A DNA stretch of 15,491 bases from JBAXLO01 sp037134755. GTDB taxonomy: Bacteria; Bacteroidota; Bacteroidia; Bacteroidales; JACABE01. The first letter of the stretch is position 1; every line of letters starts with the position of its first letter. This document shows, piece after piece, positions 7,576-15,298 of this stretch. The stretch lies in NCBI GenBank assembly GCA_037134755.1, contig JBAXLO010000105.1, positions 1 through 15,491 on the forward strand, read 5' to 3'. The position numbers were made by a program, and so were the translations under genes. Below the pieces are notes generated by a model. That model had not been told where the DNA came from, searched no databases, and was given only the letters and a program-made list of their open reading frames with translations.

Positions 7576-8013
7576 ATGATAAGTTTTTTTAGTGAGAATA
7601 TAACCTATAAATTAAAGGATAAAAGAAAAATCCAAAAATGGATTAAGCTTGTTATAGAAGGAGAAAAAAAGAAAGCTGGTGATATAAATTACATCTTTTG
7701 TGATGATGCTTTTTTAACTGAGATGAATATTAAATATCTTAATCACGATACACTTACCGATATTATTACATTTAACTATAATGAAGAAAACAATAATTTA
7801 ATAACTGGAGATATTTATATAAGTATTGATAGAGTAAAATATAATTCAGAAAAGTTCAAAGTGCTTTTCTCTACTGAACTTGAAAGAGTGATAATTCATG
7901 GAGTTCTACATTTGTTAGGGTTTAAAGATAAAACGAAAGCTGATAAAATGACTATGAGAGATAAAGAGGATAATAGTTTATCTTTATTGCATAATTTCAT
8001 TAATATTATGTAA
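7576..8013 (+). CDS. ybeY: endoribonuclease YbeY (rRNA maturation)
   Basis: This single-strand-specific metalloendoribonuclease acts in 16S rRNA 3' end maturation and ribosome quality control in the cytoplasm. Conserved blocks are NHDTLTDIITFNY (about 56-68), TGDIYIS (about 77-83) and the metal site HGVLHLLGFKDK (about 108-119). The first two ligands, H108 and H112, are present. The third His of the E. coli-type HGxLHLxGYDH motif is replaced by D118. From memory, Bacteroidota YbeY proteins usually carry such an Asp, so I regard it as a lineage feature and not a loss. The length of 145 aa is normal. The start ATG is 9 bp after the ATPase stop, placing it third in the DUF4175-ATPase-ybeY operon. 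A 231-bp gap separates it from mnmG. Confidence 0.93.
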   Translation: MISFFSENITYKLKDKRKIQKWIKLVIEGEKKKAGDINYIFCDDAFLTEMNIKYLNHDTLTDIITFNYNEENNNLITGDIYISIDRVKYNSEKFKVLFSTELERVIIHGVLHLLGFKDKTKADKMTMRDKEDNSLSLLHNFINIM

Positions 8014-8054
8014 AAAGAGTTAGTGTAAATTTTTAACAAATTAAAATTATATAT

Positions 8055-8094
8055 AAAGAGAATTGAGCAAGTAAAACATTCATCAACTCTCTTT
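8055..8094. terminator. possible weak terminator hairpin after ybeY
   Basis: AAAGAGAATTGA (8055-8066) is nearly the reverse complement of TCAACTCTCTTT (8083-8094): 11 of 12 pairs, with a 16-nt loop. The only T-rich tail is GTTTA, so termination is uncertain; the odd base is an A-C mismatch in the plus-strand RNA. The remainder of 8014-8232 is AT-rich with no clear promoter or gene. Confidence 0.3.
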
Positions 8095-8224
8095 GTTTAA
8101 ATAAGCGAAATGTATTGTCTATTATCTTTAATTATCTATTTAGAACAAAACAATATCTTTTCAAATTTATAATATAAATTAGTTATAAGTAATAATTAAT
8201 TGAAATTAAATTACTATTAAGACT

Positions 8225-8240
8225 CGTTCCACGTGAAACT
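8225..8240. promoter_or_regulatory. parS-like ParB binding site at the mnmG start
   Basis: CGTTCCACGTGAAACT matches the bacterial parS consensus TGTTnCACGTGAAACA at every position except the two outermost bases, so the 14-bp core GTTCCACGTGAAAC is intact. It ends four bases before the mnmG ATG at 8245 and contains an in-frame GTG (8233). ParB bound here would cover the 5' end of the gene. Confidence 0.75.
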
Positions 8241-8244
8241 AGAA

Positions 8245-10116
8245 ATGTTTAAAACTTACGATGTAATTGTTGTTGGAGCAGGACATGCAGGTTGTGAGGC
8301 AGCAGCAGCAGCCGCAAACCTTGGGTCATCTGTATTGTTAATTACAATGAATCTGGACACCATAGCTCAAATGTCATGTAATCCTGCAGTAGGAGGTGTT
8401 GCAAAAGGTCAAATTGTAAGAGAAATTGATGCTTTAGGAGGATATACCGGAATAGTTACTGATAAAACCATGATACAATTCCGCATGCTTAACCGTTCTA
8501 AAGGTCCAGCTATGTGGAGTCCGAGAGCGCAAAGTGATAAGATGTTATTTTCTTTAGAGTGGAGACACATGCTTGAGAATACTCCTAATATAGATTTCTG
8601 GCAAGACACAGTTATGTCAATTGAAGAGAAGGAAGGTAAAGTAACCGGTGTTACAACAGGTATGGGTTTAACAATAAATGCTAAAGCTGTTGTTTTAACT
8701 AATGGAACTTTTCTAAATGGGAAGATACACATTGGTGAAAAGAATTTTTCTGGAGGAAGAATAGGGGAGAAGTCTTCAGTTGGAGTAACTGAAAGTTTGA
8801 TTAAGTTAGGATTTGAGTCTGAAAGGATGAAGACGGGAACACCAATGAGAGTTGATGGAAGAACTATCGATTTTTCAAAGTTAGAAGAACAAAAAGGAGA
8901 TGAAAATCCTGGTAAGTTTTCTTTTCTTGATACTCCTAAATTGACTAAACAAAGGAGTTGTTTTTTAGCTTATACTAGTTTAGAAGTTCATGATATCTTA
9001 AGAACAGGTTTTGACAAGTCTCCTATGTTTGCCGGGAGAATTGAAGGTAGAGGCCCTAGGTATTGTCCTTCTATAGAAGACAAGATTGAAAGGTTTTCTG
9101 ACAAAAGCAGGCATCAGTTATTTGTAGAACCACAAGGATGGAATACTGTTGAATATTATTTAAACGGGTTCTCTTCATCTTTACCAGAAGATATTCAATA
9201 TAAGGCTTTACGAAGTATAATAGGATTTGAAAATGCTAAGATATTTAAACCTGGTTATGCAATAGAGTACGATTATTTTCCACCTGTACAATTAAAATAT
9301 ACTTTAGAAACTAAGTTGATTGAGAATTTATATTTTGCAGGTCAAATTAATGGTACTACAGGTTATGAAGAAGCCGCTGCACAAGGTTTGATGGCAGGCA
9401 TTAATGCTCATTGCAAGATTAATAATAAACCAGATTTCGTTCTAAAACGCTCTGAAGCATATATTGGTGTTTTAATTGATGATTTAATTACCAAAGGTGT
9501 AGATGAGCCTTATCGTATGTTTACTTCTCGTGCTGAATACAGAATATTATTGCGTCAGGATAATGCGGATATGCGTTTAACTGAGTTATCTTATAATATT
9601 GGTTTAGCAACTAAAGAACGTGTGGATAAAGTAACTATCAAGAAAGAAAAGCTTGATAATACTATTGATTTTATTAAGAAAACGAATGTTGAACCTAATG
9701 ACATTAATCCTTTATTAAATAAATTAGAAACACCTGAGGTTAATCAAAAGATTAAGATGTCGCAGATATTATTACGTCCTCAGGTTAATATTGAAGACTT
9801 AATTTCTAATTTAGATTCTCTTTCTACTTTTATAGATACTTTAAATACCGACAAAGAAGAAATAACTGAAGCTGCCGCTATATCTATTAAATATGAAGGT
9901 TATATTTCAAAAGAAAATGATATTGCTGATAAATTAAATCGTTTTGAAGATATTAAGCTATATGAAAATTTCGATTATCAAAAGCTAAAATCATTATCAT
10001 TTGAAGCTAGAGAAAAACTTACAAAGATGAAACCAGCTACAATTGGACAAGCATCAAGAATTAGTGGAGTTTCTCCTTCAGATATATCAGTTTTATTGGT
10101 TTTTTTAGGTAGATAA
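8245..10116 (+). CDS. mnmG: tRNA uridine-5-carboxymethylaminomethyl modification enzyme MnmG (GidA)
   Basis: This FAD/NADH-dependent enzyme works with MnmE to place cmnm5 or nm5 groups on the wobble uridine of certain tRNAs in the cytoplasm. It is full length at 623 aa. The dinucleotide-binding loop VVGAGHAGCEAA is at about 9-20, followed by SCNPAVGGVAKGQ with C45. RMLNRSKGPAMWSPRAQ and LTNGTFLNGKIHIGE are conserved FAD-domain blocks. RYCPSIEDKI holds the second conserved cysteine, C274. FAGQINGTTGYEEAAAQG and FTSRAEYRILLRQDNAD follow, and the C-terminus has the helical MnmE/tRNA-binding region ending ISGVSPSDISVLLVFLGR. I start at the ATG 8245; a GTG at 8233 would add four residues but sits inside the parS-like site. 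No convincing promoter is visible upstream. parS-like sites lie on both sides of the gene. Confidence 0.97.
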   Translation: MFKTYDVIVVGAGHAGCEAAAAAANLGSSVLLITMNLDTIAQMSCNPAVGGVAKGQIVREIDALGGYTGIVTDKTMIQFRMLNRSKGPAMWSPRAQSDKMLFSLEWRHMLENTPNIDFWQDTVMSIEEKEGKVTGVTTGMGLTINAKAVVLTNGTFLNGKIHIGEKNFSGGRIGEKSSVGVTESLIKLGFESERMKTGTPMRVDGRTIDFSKLEEQKGDENPGKFSFLDTPKLTKQRSCFLAYTSLEVHDILRTGFDKSPMFAGRIEGRGPRYCPSIEDKIERFSDKSRHQLFVEPQGWNTVEYYLNGFSSSLPEDIQYKALRSIIGFENAKIFKPGYAIEYDYFPPVQLKYTLETKLIENLYFAGQINGTTGYEEAAAQGLMAGINAHCKINNKPDFVLKRSEAYIGVLIDDLITKGVDEPYRMFTSRAEYRILLRQDNADMRLTELSYNIGLATKERVDKVTIKKEKLDNTIDFIKKTNVEPNDINPLLNKLETPEVNQKIKMSQILLRPQVNIEDLISNLDSLSTFIDTLNTDKEEITEAAAISIKYEGYISKENDIADKLNRFEDIKLYENFDYQKLKSLSFEAREKLTKMKPATIGQASRISGVSPSDISVLLVFLGR

Positions 10117-10134
10117 ATTTAAAGAAAGTTTACA

Positions 10135-10158
10135 ATAGGGTTTCACGTGAAACCCTAT
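10135..10158. promoter_or_regulatory. parS-like site inside a 24-bp perfect palindrome
   Basis: The 14-bp core GTTTCACGTGAAAC is the canonical parS core. It is extended on each side so that 10135-10158 is a perfect 24-bp palindrome, flanked by ATAGG on the left and CCTAT on the right. Only the outer T and A of the 16-bp consensus differ (G and C here). It lies 18 bp after the mnmG stop. It could also form an RNA hairpin, but no U-run follows, so a ParB site is the better reading. Confidence 0.8.
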
Positions 10159-10277
10159 AAGTAGGATGTTAGAAATCATAGAAGTTAAAAAAAGTTTACT
10201 AAGTTAAATAGAACTTTACAATTCACAAAAGGCGTTTACTTTATCAAAGCATTTATTACATTTGTAAATTACCTTTG

Positions 10278-13200
10278 CTAAATTTCTTTTATAGAATTAT
10301 ATATAGGTAAGGTAATAAAGAAAGTAGTTGTTCCGGCTGATATTTCTGATTCAAACCAAACTTTACCTCCAGCATTCTCAATAATACTCTTTACCATTGC
10401 TAATCCTAATCCCATTCCACCTGTTTTAGTTGTAAAATTAGGGGAAAATATCTTTGAATAAAGTTCTTTTTTTATGCCAATACCATTATCAGTAACCTTA
10501 ACTAAATAATTCTCTAATTCGCTCTCAATACTTATATCTATAATCCCGTTTTTATCATTTGGGATAGCTTGTATTGAATTTTTAAGAAGATTATTAAATA
10601 CTCTTAGCATTTGCTTTTTATCGGCATTAATATAGTAATATTTATCAGTTTCAATGTAATTTATCTGAATATTCTTATCTATACTTTCTTTAAATAGACC
10701 AATTGCGGATACTAAAACAGCCGATAAATCAATCTTTTTATTTTCTGTTACCGGCATTTTAGCAAAATCAGAGAATTCAGAAGCTATTATTGAAAGGGAT
10801 TCTATTTGTTCGACTATTGTATTTGTAAATCGTTTTAAACGATCATCCCAGTCAGGTGCATTGTCCATCCATGCTTTTTGAAGATGCTGAACACTTAATT
10901 TCATAGGTGTTAAAGGATTTTTTATTTCGTGTGCAACTTGTTTTGCCATCTCTCTCCAAGCAAATTCTCTTTCAGATTGTGCAAGTAATTTTGCACTTGT
11001 TGCAAGTTGATCTACCATGCTGTTATATTCTTCTATTAAACCTCCAATTTCATCGTTTCTAATCCAGTCAATCTTTTCGTTTTTTTCTCCTAATTTAACT
11101 TTACTTAGTTTGTCTTTTATTAATTTTAAAGGTTTAGTTATATAATTAGATATTATAAGTACTATAAATATTGATATTGCTATTAAAAATACATAGATAT
11201 TAAGATAAGCTTTCAAAAAGGATGAAATCTCTTTCTTTAATTCATTTTGCTTAGCAAAATAAGGCAGATTTAAGTAAGCGATAAGTTGATTTTCATTATT
11301 ACGAAGAGGAATATAGGCAGACGAATAATAGTGTTTCCCTATACTTTCTTTATTGATAAACATCGTCTCTTTACCTGTATTTAAATAATCAAACGCAATA
11401 GGATTCATCTTTCGTGAGATTAAACCTTCATCAAATATCTGAGATCTTGAGGAAGCTATTAAGTCGCCATTTGTGTCAAATAAATTTACATCAGTAAAAA
11501 ACACATTTGATAATTTTATTAATACATCTGCTACATAATCATCCATTGAAGGAGTTATATCGTTAGTATTTCCAAATTTTTGTTCCAAATTAACAAGTAT
11601 TGAGTGTGTTTTTTCGGTAAGTAGTTCATTATTCTTATTACTATTAAGAGATGTAATATAAATTAACGACATTATACCTATTGTAATAAATGAAATGAGA
11701 ATTATCGAAACTATAAATGTTTGAAGCTGTATTTTAAAGTTAAAAGCATTAAAATTTAATCTTAGAGGAGTGCCAGAGAAAGCAAAAAAGAGGATTACAA
11801 ATAAGCCATATATGATAAAGAAATACGAGAATGGTGCAAAGCTATCAAAAAGGGTTTCACTTCTTTTGCTTAACAGAAAATCTATCTTATTATTAACATT
11901 ATAATAAAGATGATTGTATCCATTATAATTAAAAAAGTTAAAATTACTCATCTTACCATAATCTTTAAGATCATAAGTATATAGATACTTTCCATAATGT
12001 TTTCCCAATTCTTTCTTATTATATCTTGCATACGAATAATTGGTAAGATCAGGGATAATATTTACTTGTTTATCTATTAAAAGTTCGGGGTAGCCAAGGT
12101 CATTTGATACCACTTTATTGTCGAGTTCAATATATGCGGTATGATGCAATAATGTGTCTTTCTCTTCTTCTAATAACTTGACAACGGCTATATAACTGTT
12201 ATTTCCTGCACCATAATCAAGGGAATACATATTATCAGTAGTTGTTGGAATGCCAAATGTATTTATCTTATTATTAAAATACACATCGCAATTTTCGTCC
12301 ACCATCTCCGGCTTTATTAGTAAGGTTTGCGAAGGTTTACATATAGTAATAAGGATTCTATATTTAGTCCAATAACCTTTAAAATATTTATTCTTTAGGT
12401 AGATAGCAATAGAATCTTCTCTTAAATTATTCTTGATTTTAGTATCTAATAAAGAATCTGAAGTTATTCTTTTACTTATATCCGAAAACAAAAACTCAGC
12501 GACAGGATCGTTTTCTGATGAAAGTTTAAGGGCTAGAAGCTTTCTTTTATCCTTTTCCTTTATGTTGTTATATTTATACAAGGTAAAGGTCGAAAATAAA
12601 GAGAATATCAAGATATATATAATGATTTTATAGGTGATGCTAATCTTATTAAAGTAAATATTCTTTATAAAGATATAGCTTATTATAAAATAGAGTAAAA
12701 AGAAAATGGGGAATACTAAACTCTCCTTATAAATGTTGAAAATGATAAGGAAAAGTACTATTATAACAGCTAAAATAAGATAAAATAGATGTTGTTTTAT
12801 TTTATTTATAAGCGAGAAAATTACCCTTAAAATGCTATGTGTAATAAAGTAGAATGAAAAGGTAAGTAAGGTTATCAACAGTAATAATATTAAGCTAAAT
12901 TCATTCAACACAAAGATATTATTTAGTTCTAATGAGATGCTCGAATCTATTATTATACTCTTAAAAAGCGTAACATATCCATAACATATTATTAATAAAA
13001 GTACGGTTAATCCAATAGATTTTAAATGTTTGATATATTGCTTTGATGAATGTATTATTGCTTCCGGTGTTAATCTTTTAAAGATAAAATAAGTTACATA
13101 AAGTAATAAGGATATATCAATAATTAAATCGCCTAGCGAAGGTAAGTAAGAGGCTACTGCATAATAAAATGGACTGAATAATTTAGACGCATATAGTATA

Positions 13201-13982
13201 GTAGGGATCTTAAAATAAAAGAAAACTCCTCTTATTATAAATACAAAAAAGATTAATAATACAATATTTAGGAATGATTTGTTGTGCAAAACTCTTATTA
13301 TTTTAAATACGTCTGTCAAAAAGGATATAAATAATAGGAAAGCTGCCAGATAAAACAGTAATAGTAAGAAAACAACTCTATCGCTTATCTTAACTGAACC
13401 TGATTTTTGTATAGAAAATAAGAAAGCTCCATTTGAATTCAATACATTGTGCTGGCTTTTGGTGGTGTTTATCTGCAGATTATCGGGGACTTTAAAATCA
13501 ATATTAAAACTGTTTATCAAATAATCGTTTTGATACACAAATTCGTGTTTTATTAAAATCAAACCAACTATAGTGTTGTTGTTTACCGTTGTAACCTTTG
13601 GTATAAACCAGCCGTTTTCTAACTTTAGTATCTTTTGTTCTTTTAATTCTTTGGGGTTGATATTATCAAAAGGTATTGCGTTATCCGACCAGTAAATAAG
13701 CGAATCTTTATCGTAAACCAGCAAAAGTATTTCCTGATTTTTGTAAAGATTTGTATTCTTTTCATCAAATAAATTTTTCTTTTCGGCAATATCTTGCTTC
13801 ACATTTTGCATTAAAACGTCCAGCGTTTTTTCTTTTGCGGCTATTCCTTTTTCCAGTTTGTTTACAATTGTCACCATGGTGGGTGGTTGAAATAAATAAT
13901 TTCCCACAATTATTGCAATTGTAACTATCACTATCGATAAATAAAGTTTAAAACTCGTCCTACTTCTATAATTTAATGCCAT
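10278..13982 (-). CDS. NtrY-like multi-domain membrane sensor histidine kinase, 1234 aa
   Basis: A transmembrane sensor kinase. One membrane helix (12-31) precedes a first extracytoplasmic domain (about 32-200). Roughly eight hydrophobic helices follow between about 203 and 465, then a second soluble domain (about 470-710), two helices (about 714-737 and 752-775), a Cache-like domain with FDTNGDLIASS (about 780-925) and a final helix (about 928-945). The cytoplasmic part has HAMP (about 945-995), the HisKA box with phospho-acceptor H1018 in VAHEIKNPL, N box NNLLKNSIQA (1130-1139), G1 DNGIGI (1165-1170) and G2 GGMGLGL (1188-1194). All catalytic motifs are intact. It resembles the large NtrY-type kinases of Bacteroidota; the signal is unknown. 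No response regulator adjoins it, and it converges with mnmG. Its upstream region is shared with the MbnP-like gene. Confidence 0.92.
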   Translation of the reverse strand: MALNYRSRTSFKLYLSIVIVTIAIIVGNYLFQPPTMVTIVNKLEKGIAAKEKTLDVLMQNVKQDIAEKKNLFDEKNTNLYKNQEILLLVYDKDSLIYWSDNAIPFDNINPKELKEQKILKLENGWFIPKVTTVNNNTIVGLILIKHEFVYQNDYLINSFNIDFKVPDNLQINTTKSQHNVLNSNGAFLFSIQKSGSVKISDRVVFLLLLFYLAAFLLFISFLTDVFKIIRVLHNKSFLNIVLLIFFVFIIRGVFFYFKIPTILYASKLFSPFYYAVASYLPSLGDLIIDISLLLYVTYFIFKRLTPEAIIHSSKQYIKHLKSIGLTVLLLIICYGYVTLFKSIIIDSSISLELNNIFVLNEFSLILLLLITLLTFSFYFITHSILRVIFSLINKIKQHLFYLILAVIIVLFLIIFNIYKESLVFPIFFLLYFIISYIFIKNIYFNKISITYKIIIYILIFSLFSTFTLYKYNNIKEKDKRKLLALKLSSENDPVAEFLFSDISKRITSDSLLDTKIKNNLREDSIAIYLKNKYFKGYWTKYRILITICKPSQTLLIKPEMVDENCDVYFNNKINTFGIPTTTDNMYSLDYGAGNNSYIAVVKLLEEEKDTLLHHTAYIELDNKVVSNDLGYPELLIDKQVNIIPDLTNYSYARYNKKELGKHYGKYLYTYDLKDYGKMSNFNFFNYNGYNHLYYNVNNKIDFLLSKRSETLFDSFAPFSYFFIIYGLFVILFFAFSGTPLRLNFNAFNFKIQLQTFIVSIILISFITIGIMSLIYITSLNSNKNNELLTEKTHSILVNLEQKFGNTNDITPSMDDYVADVLIKLSNVFFTDVNLFDTNGDLIASSRSQIFDEGLISRKMNPIAFDYLNTGKETMFINKESIGKHYYSSAYIPLRNNENQLIAYLNLPYFAKQNELKKEISSFLKAYLNIYVFLIAISIFIVLIISNYITKPLKLIKDKLSKVKLGEKNEKIDWIRNDEIGGLIEEYNSMVDQLATSAKLLAQSEREFAWREMAKQVAHEIKNPLTPMKLSVQHLQKAWMDNAPDWDDRLKRFTNTIVEQIESLSIIASEFSDFAKMPVTENKKIDLSAVLVSAIGLFKESIDKNIQINYIETDKYYYINADKKQMLRVFNNLLKNSIQAIPNDKNGIIDISIESELENYLVKVTDNGIGIKKELYSKIFSPNFTTKTGGMGLGLAMVKSIIENAGGKVWFESEISAGTTTFFITLPIYNSIKEI

Positions 13983-14031
13983 TTTAGTACTATTGTGTTA
14001 ATTTACATCCATAAACTTGTTAATGTTGAGG

Positions 14032-14045
14032 TTAACTGCAGTTAA
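14032..14045. promoter_or_regulatory. 14-bp perfect palindrome in the kinase leader
   Basis: TTAACTGCAGTTAA is a perfect palindrome about 50 bp upstream of the kinase ATG on its strand. It could be a regulator binding site or chance in AT-rich DNA. No second copy was noticed in the window. Confidence 0.35.
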
Positions 14046-14090
14046 TTTTAAAGCTATATAACGCACAATTCTTCAATTTGAGTGTAAAGA

Positions 14091-14106
14091 TACTACAAAT
14101 GTAGTA
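14091..14106 (-). promoter_or_regulatory. kinase promoter -7 box overlapping an inverted repeat
   Basis: On the minus strand 14103-14096 reads TACATTTG, a match to the TAnnTTTG -7 box, about 115 bp upstream of the kinase ATG. No TTG is seen at the usual -33 distance. The box sits inside TACTACA-AA-TGTAGTA (14091-14106), a perfect 7+7 inverted repeat, which would suit a repressor operator. Both calls are inference. Confidence 0.4.
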
Positions 14107-14140
14107 AACTTCGTTAAAATGCATTAAAAAGAATATTTTT

Positions 14141-14173
14141 TTGTTCTCATTTTTATTAAAAGAATTACCTTTG
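14141..14173 (+). promoter_or_regulatory. promoter for the MbnP-like gene
   Basis: TTG at 14141-14143 and TACCTTTG at 14166-14173 (22-bp spacer) form a Bacteroidota-type promoter. Transcription would start near 14180, giving a leader of about 20 bases to the ATG at 14200. The long AT tract before the TTG could act as an upstream element. Confidence 0.65.
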
Positions 14174-14199
14174 CATTTATTATTTTTAACAAAAATAGC

Positions 14200-14988
14200 A
14201 TGAAAAATCGCAATTATATTTTAACTTTTATTTTTTTGATGACCATATTTTCTTATTCGTGCAAACATGTAAGCGAAGAAAGTTATGGTAAGATACAATT
14301 CAATTTTAGGTTTGCTGTAAATGGCTATTCACCCCGACCCGACACTATTTTGTACACAAATGCGGCCGGAAATCCTTACATGATTAGTGCTGTGCAATAT
14401 TTTATCTCCAATATCACGCTCCATAAGACCGATGGCAGCACTTTTTTGCTCACAAAAGATGGCTTTAGCAGATATATCGACATCGAAATCCCCGCTACTT
14501 TAAGCTGGTTGCCGACAGATGCTATTCCGGCGGGCACTTACAGCTCGGTTTCTTTTACTTTTGGTATCAAAAGCTCACAAAACAAGTCGAATATGTTTGT
14601 CAATCCACCCCAATCTTATATGTGGTGGCCCGATATGCTTGGTGGTGGTTATCATTATATGAAACTGGATGGCAAGTGGCTCCCGCCTTCTCAAACTACA
14701 GGTACTCCGTTTAATATACACCTGGGCATTGGCAAGGCTGTAGATGCTATTACCGGCGATACCACTTTCGTGGATAATTCTTTTGATGTCAATCTTGGGT
14801 TTTCGACCATGAGTGTCCACAACGAAACGCATAATCTTAACATAATAATGAATATCGACAGCTGGTTTTCCACTCCCAATATTTATGATTTTAATGTGGA
14901 TGGTGGGGCGATAATGGAAAACCAAATCTTGCTCCAAAAGATTAAAGAAAATGGCTACGATGTATTCAGTGCTCAGTTGGTTAACTAA
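14200..14988 (+). CDS. MbnP-like lipoprotein (putative copper-associated)
   Basis: A 262-aa secreted lipoprotein. A short basic N-terminus and hydrophobic segment end in the lipobox YSC, with C21 the lipidated cysteine, so the mature protein is membrane-anchored outside the cytoplasm. Family-like features are an early FxFxFAVNG strand, VQYFISNITLHKTDG, the Trp pair MWWPD (W142, W143), GGYHYMKLDGKW (148-160, with H152 and W160) and FNIHLG (171-176, with H174). In methanobactin systems MbnP is matured by the MauG-like di-haem enzyme MbnH, which oxidises a tryptophan, and it binds copper. No such partner lies next to this gene, so copper function is inferred from the family only. GC content looks higher than in neighbouring genes. 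The gene has its own promoter. Confidence 0.75.
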   Translation: MKNRNYILTFIFLMTIFSYSCKHVSEESYGKIQFNFRFAVNGYSPRPDTILYTNAAGNPYMISAVQYFISNITLHKTDGSTFLLTKDGFSRYIDIEIPATLSWLPTDAIPAGTYSSVSFTFGIKSSQNKSNMFVNPPQSYMWWPDMLGGGYHYMKLDGKWLPPSQTTGTPFNIHLGIGKAVDAITGDTTFVDNSFDVNLGFSTMSVHNETHNLNIIMNIDSWFSTPNIYDFNVDGGAIMENQILLQKIKENGYDVFSAQLVN

Positions 14989-15003
14989 GCTTTAGATAAG
15001 AAG

Positions 15004-15043
15004 AGTGCCTTAAGTACTTGGAGTACTTCAAATACTTAAAGTG
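15004..15043 (+). repeat. 9-bp repeat array E, downstream of the MbnP-like gene
   Basis: A degenerate unit AGTGCCTTA (15004-15012) is followed by AGTACTTGG, AGTACTTCA, AATACTTAA and a partial AGTG. This is the same 9-bp family as the arrays around the four-helix-bundle gene, 13 kb away. It starts 15 bp after a stop codon, as array B does (11 bp), but there is no four-helix-bundle gene here. Confidence 0.8.
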
Positions 15044-15298
15044 TAGATTTGCCGGGCTGTAATATTTATACAGTTTTAACATATAACTCTCATCCTACTT
15101 TTATTATTATTATTAATGAAAATTATAATGATATTAATAAAATAAAAACAGTATCTTTGTAAAGTTATTTCCTCATTAAATACATATATATTTAAAGCAG
15201 TTAGAAGCTGCATATTTTCGGGTAATAAAACATTAACGCAAGTAAATTCAAGCTAAGTTTAGCCTGAAATTATAGTATCTTTTTTAATAATAATAATT
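15044..15298 (+). other. AT-rich non-coding stretch and long leader
   Basis: No gene is seen between the MbnP-like stop (14988) and 15299. TATCTTTG at 15152-15159 matches the TAnnTTTG -7 box; no TTG is visible at the expected distance. If used, it gives a leader of about 130 nt to the ATG at 15299. The leader holds only short inverted repeats, such as GCTAA-GT-TTAGC near 15253. Confidence 0.4.

Noticed and set aside
8014..8232. Replication origin upstream of mnmG
   Set aside because: The region is AT-rich and beside a parS-like site, but I found no cluster of TTATCCACA-type DnaA boxes.
8233..8244. GTG start for mnmG, adding four residues
   Set aside because: The GTG is part of the parS-like motif; the ATG at 8245 gives the usual short N-terminus before YDVIVVGAGHAG. 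It cannot be fully excluded.
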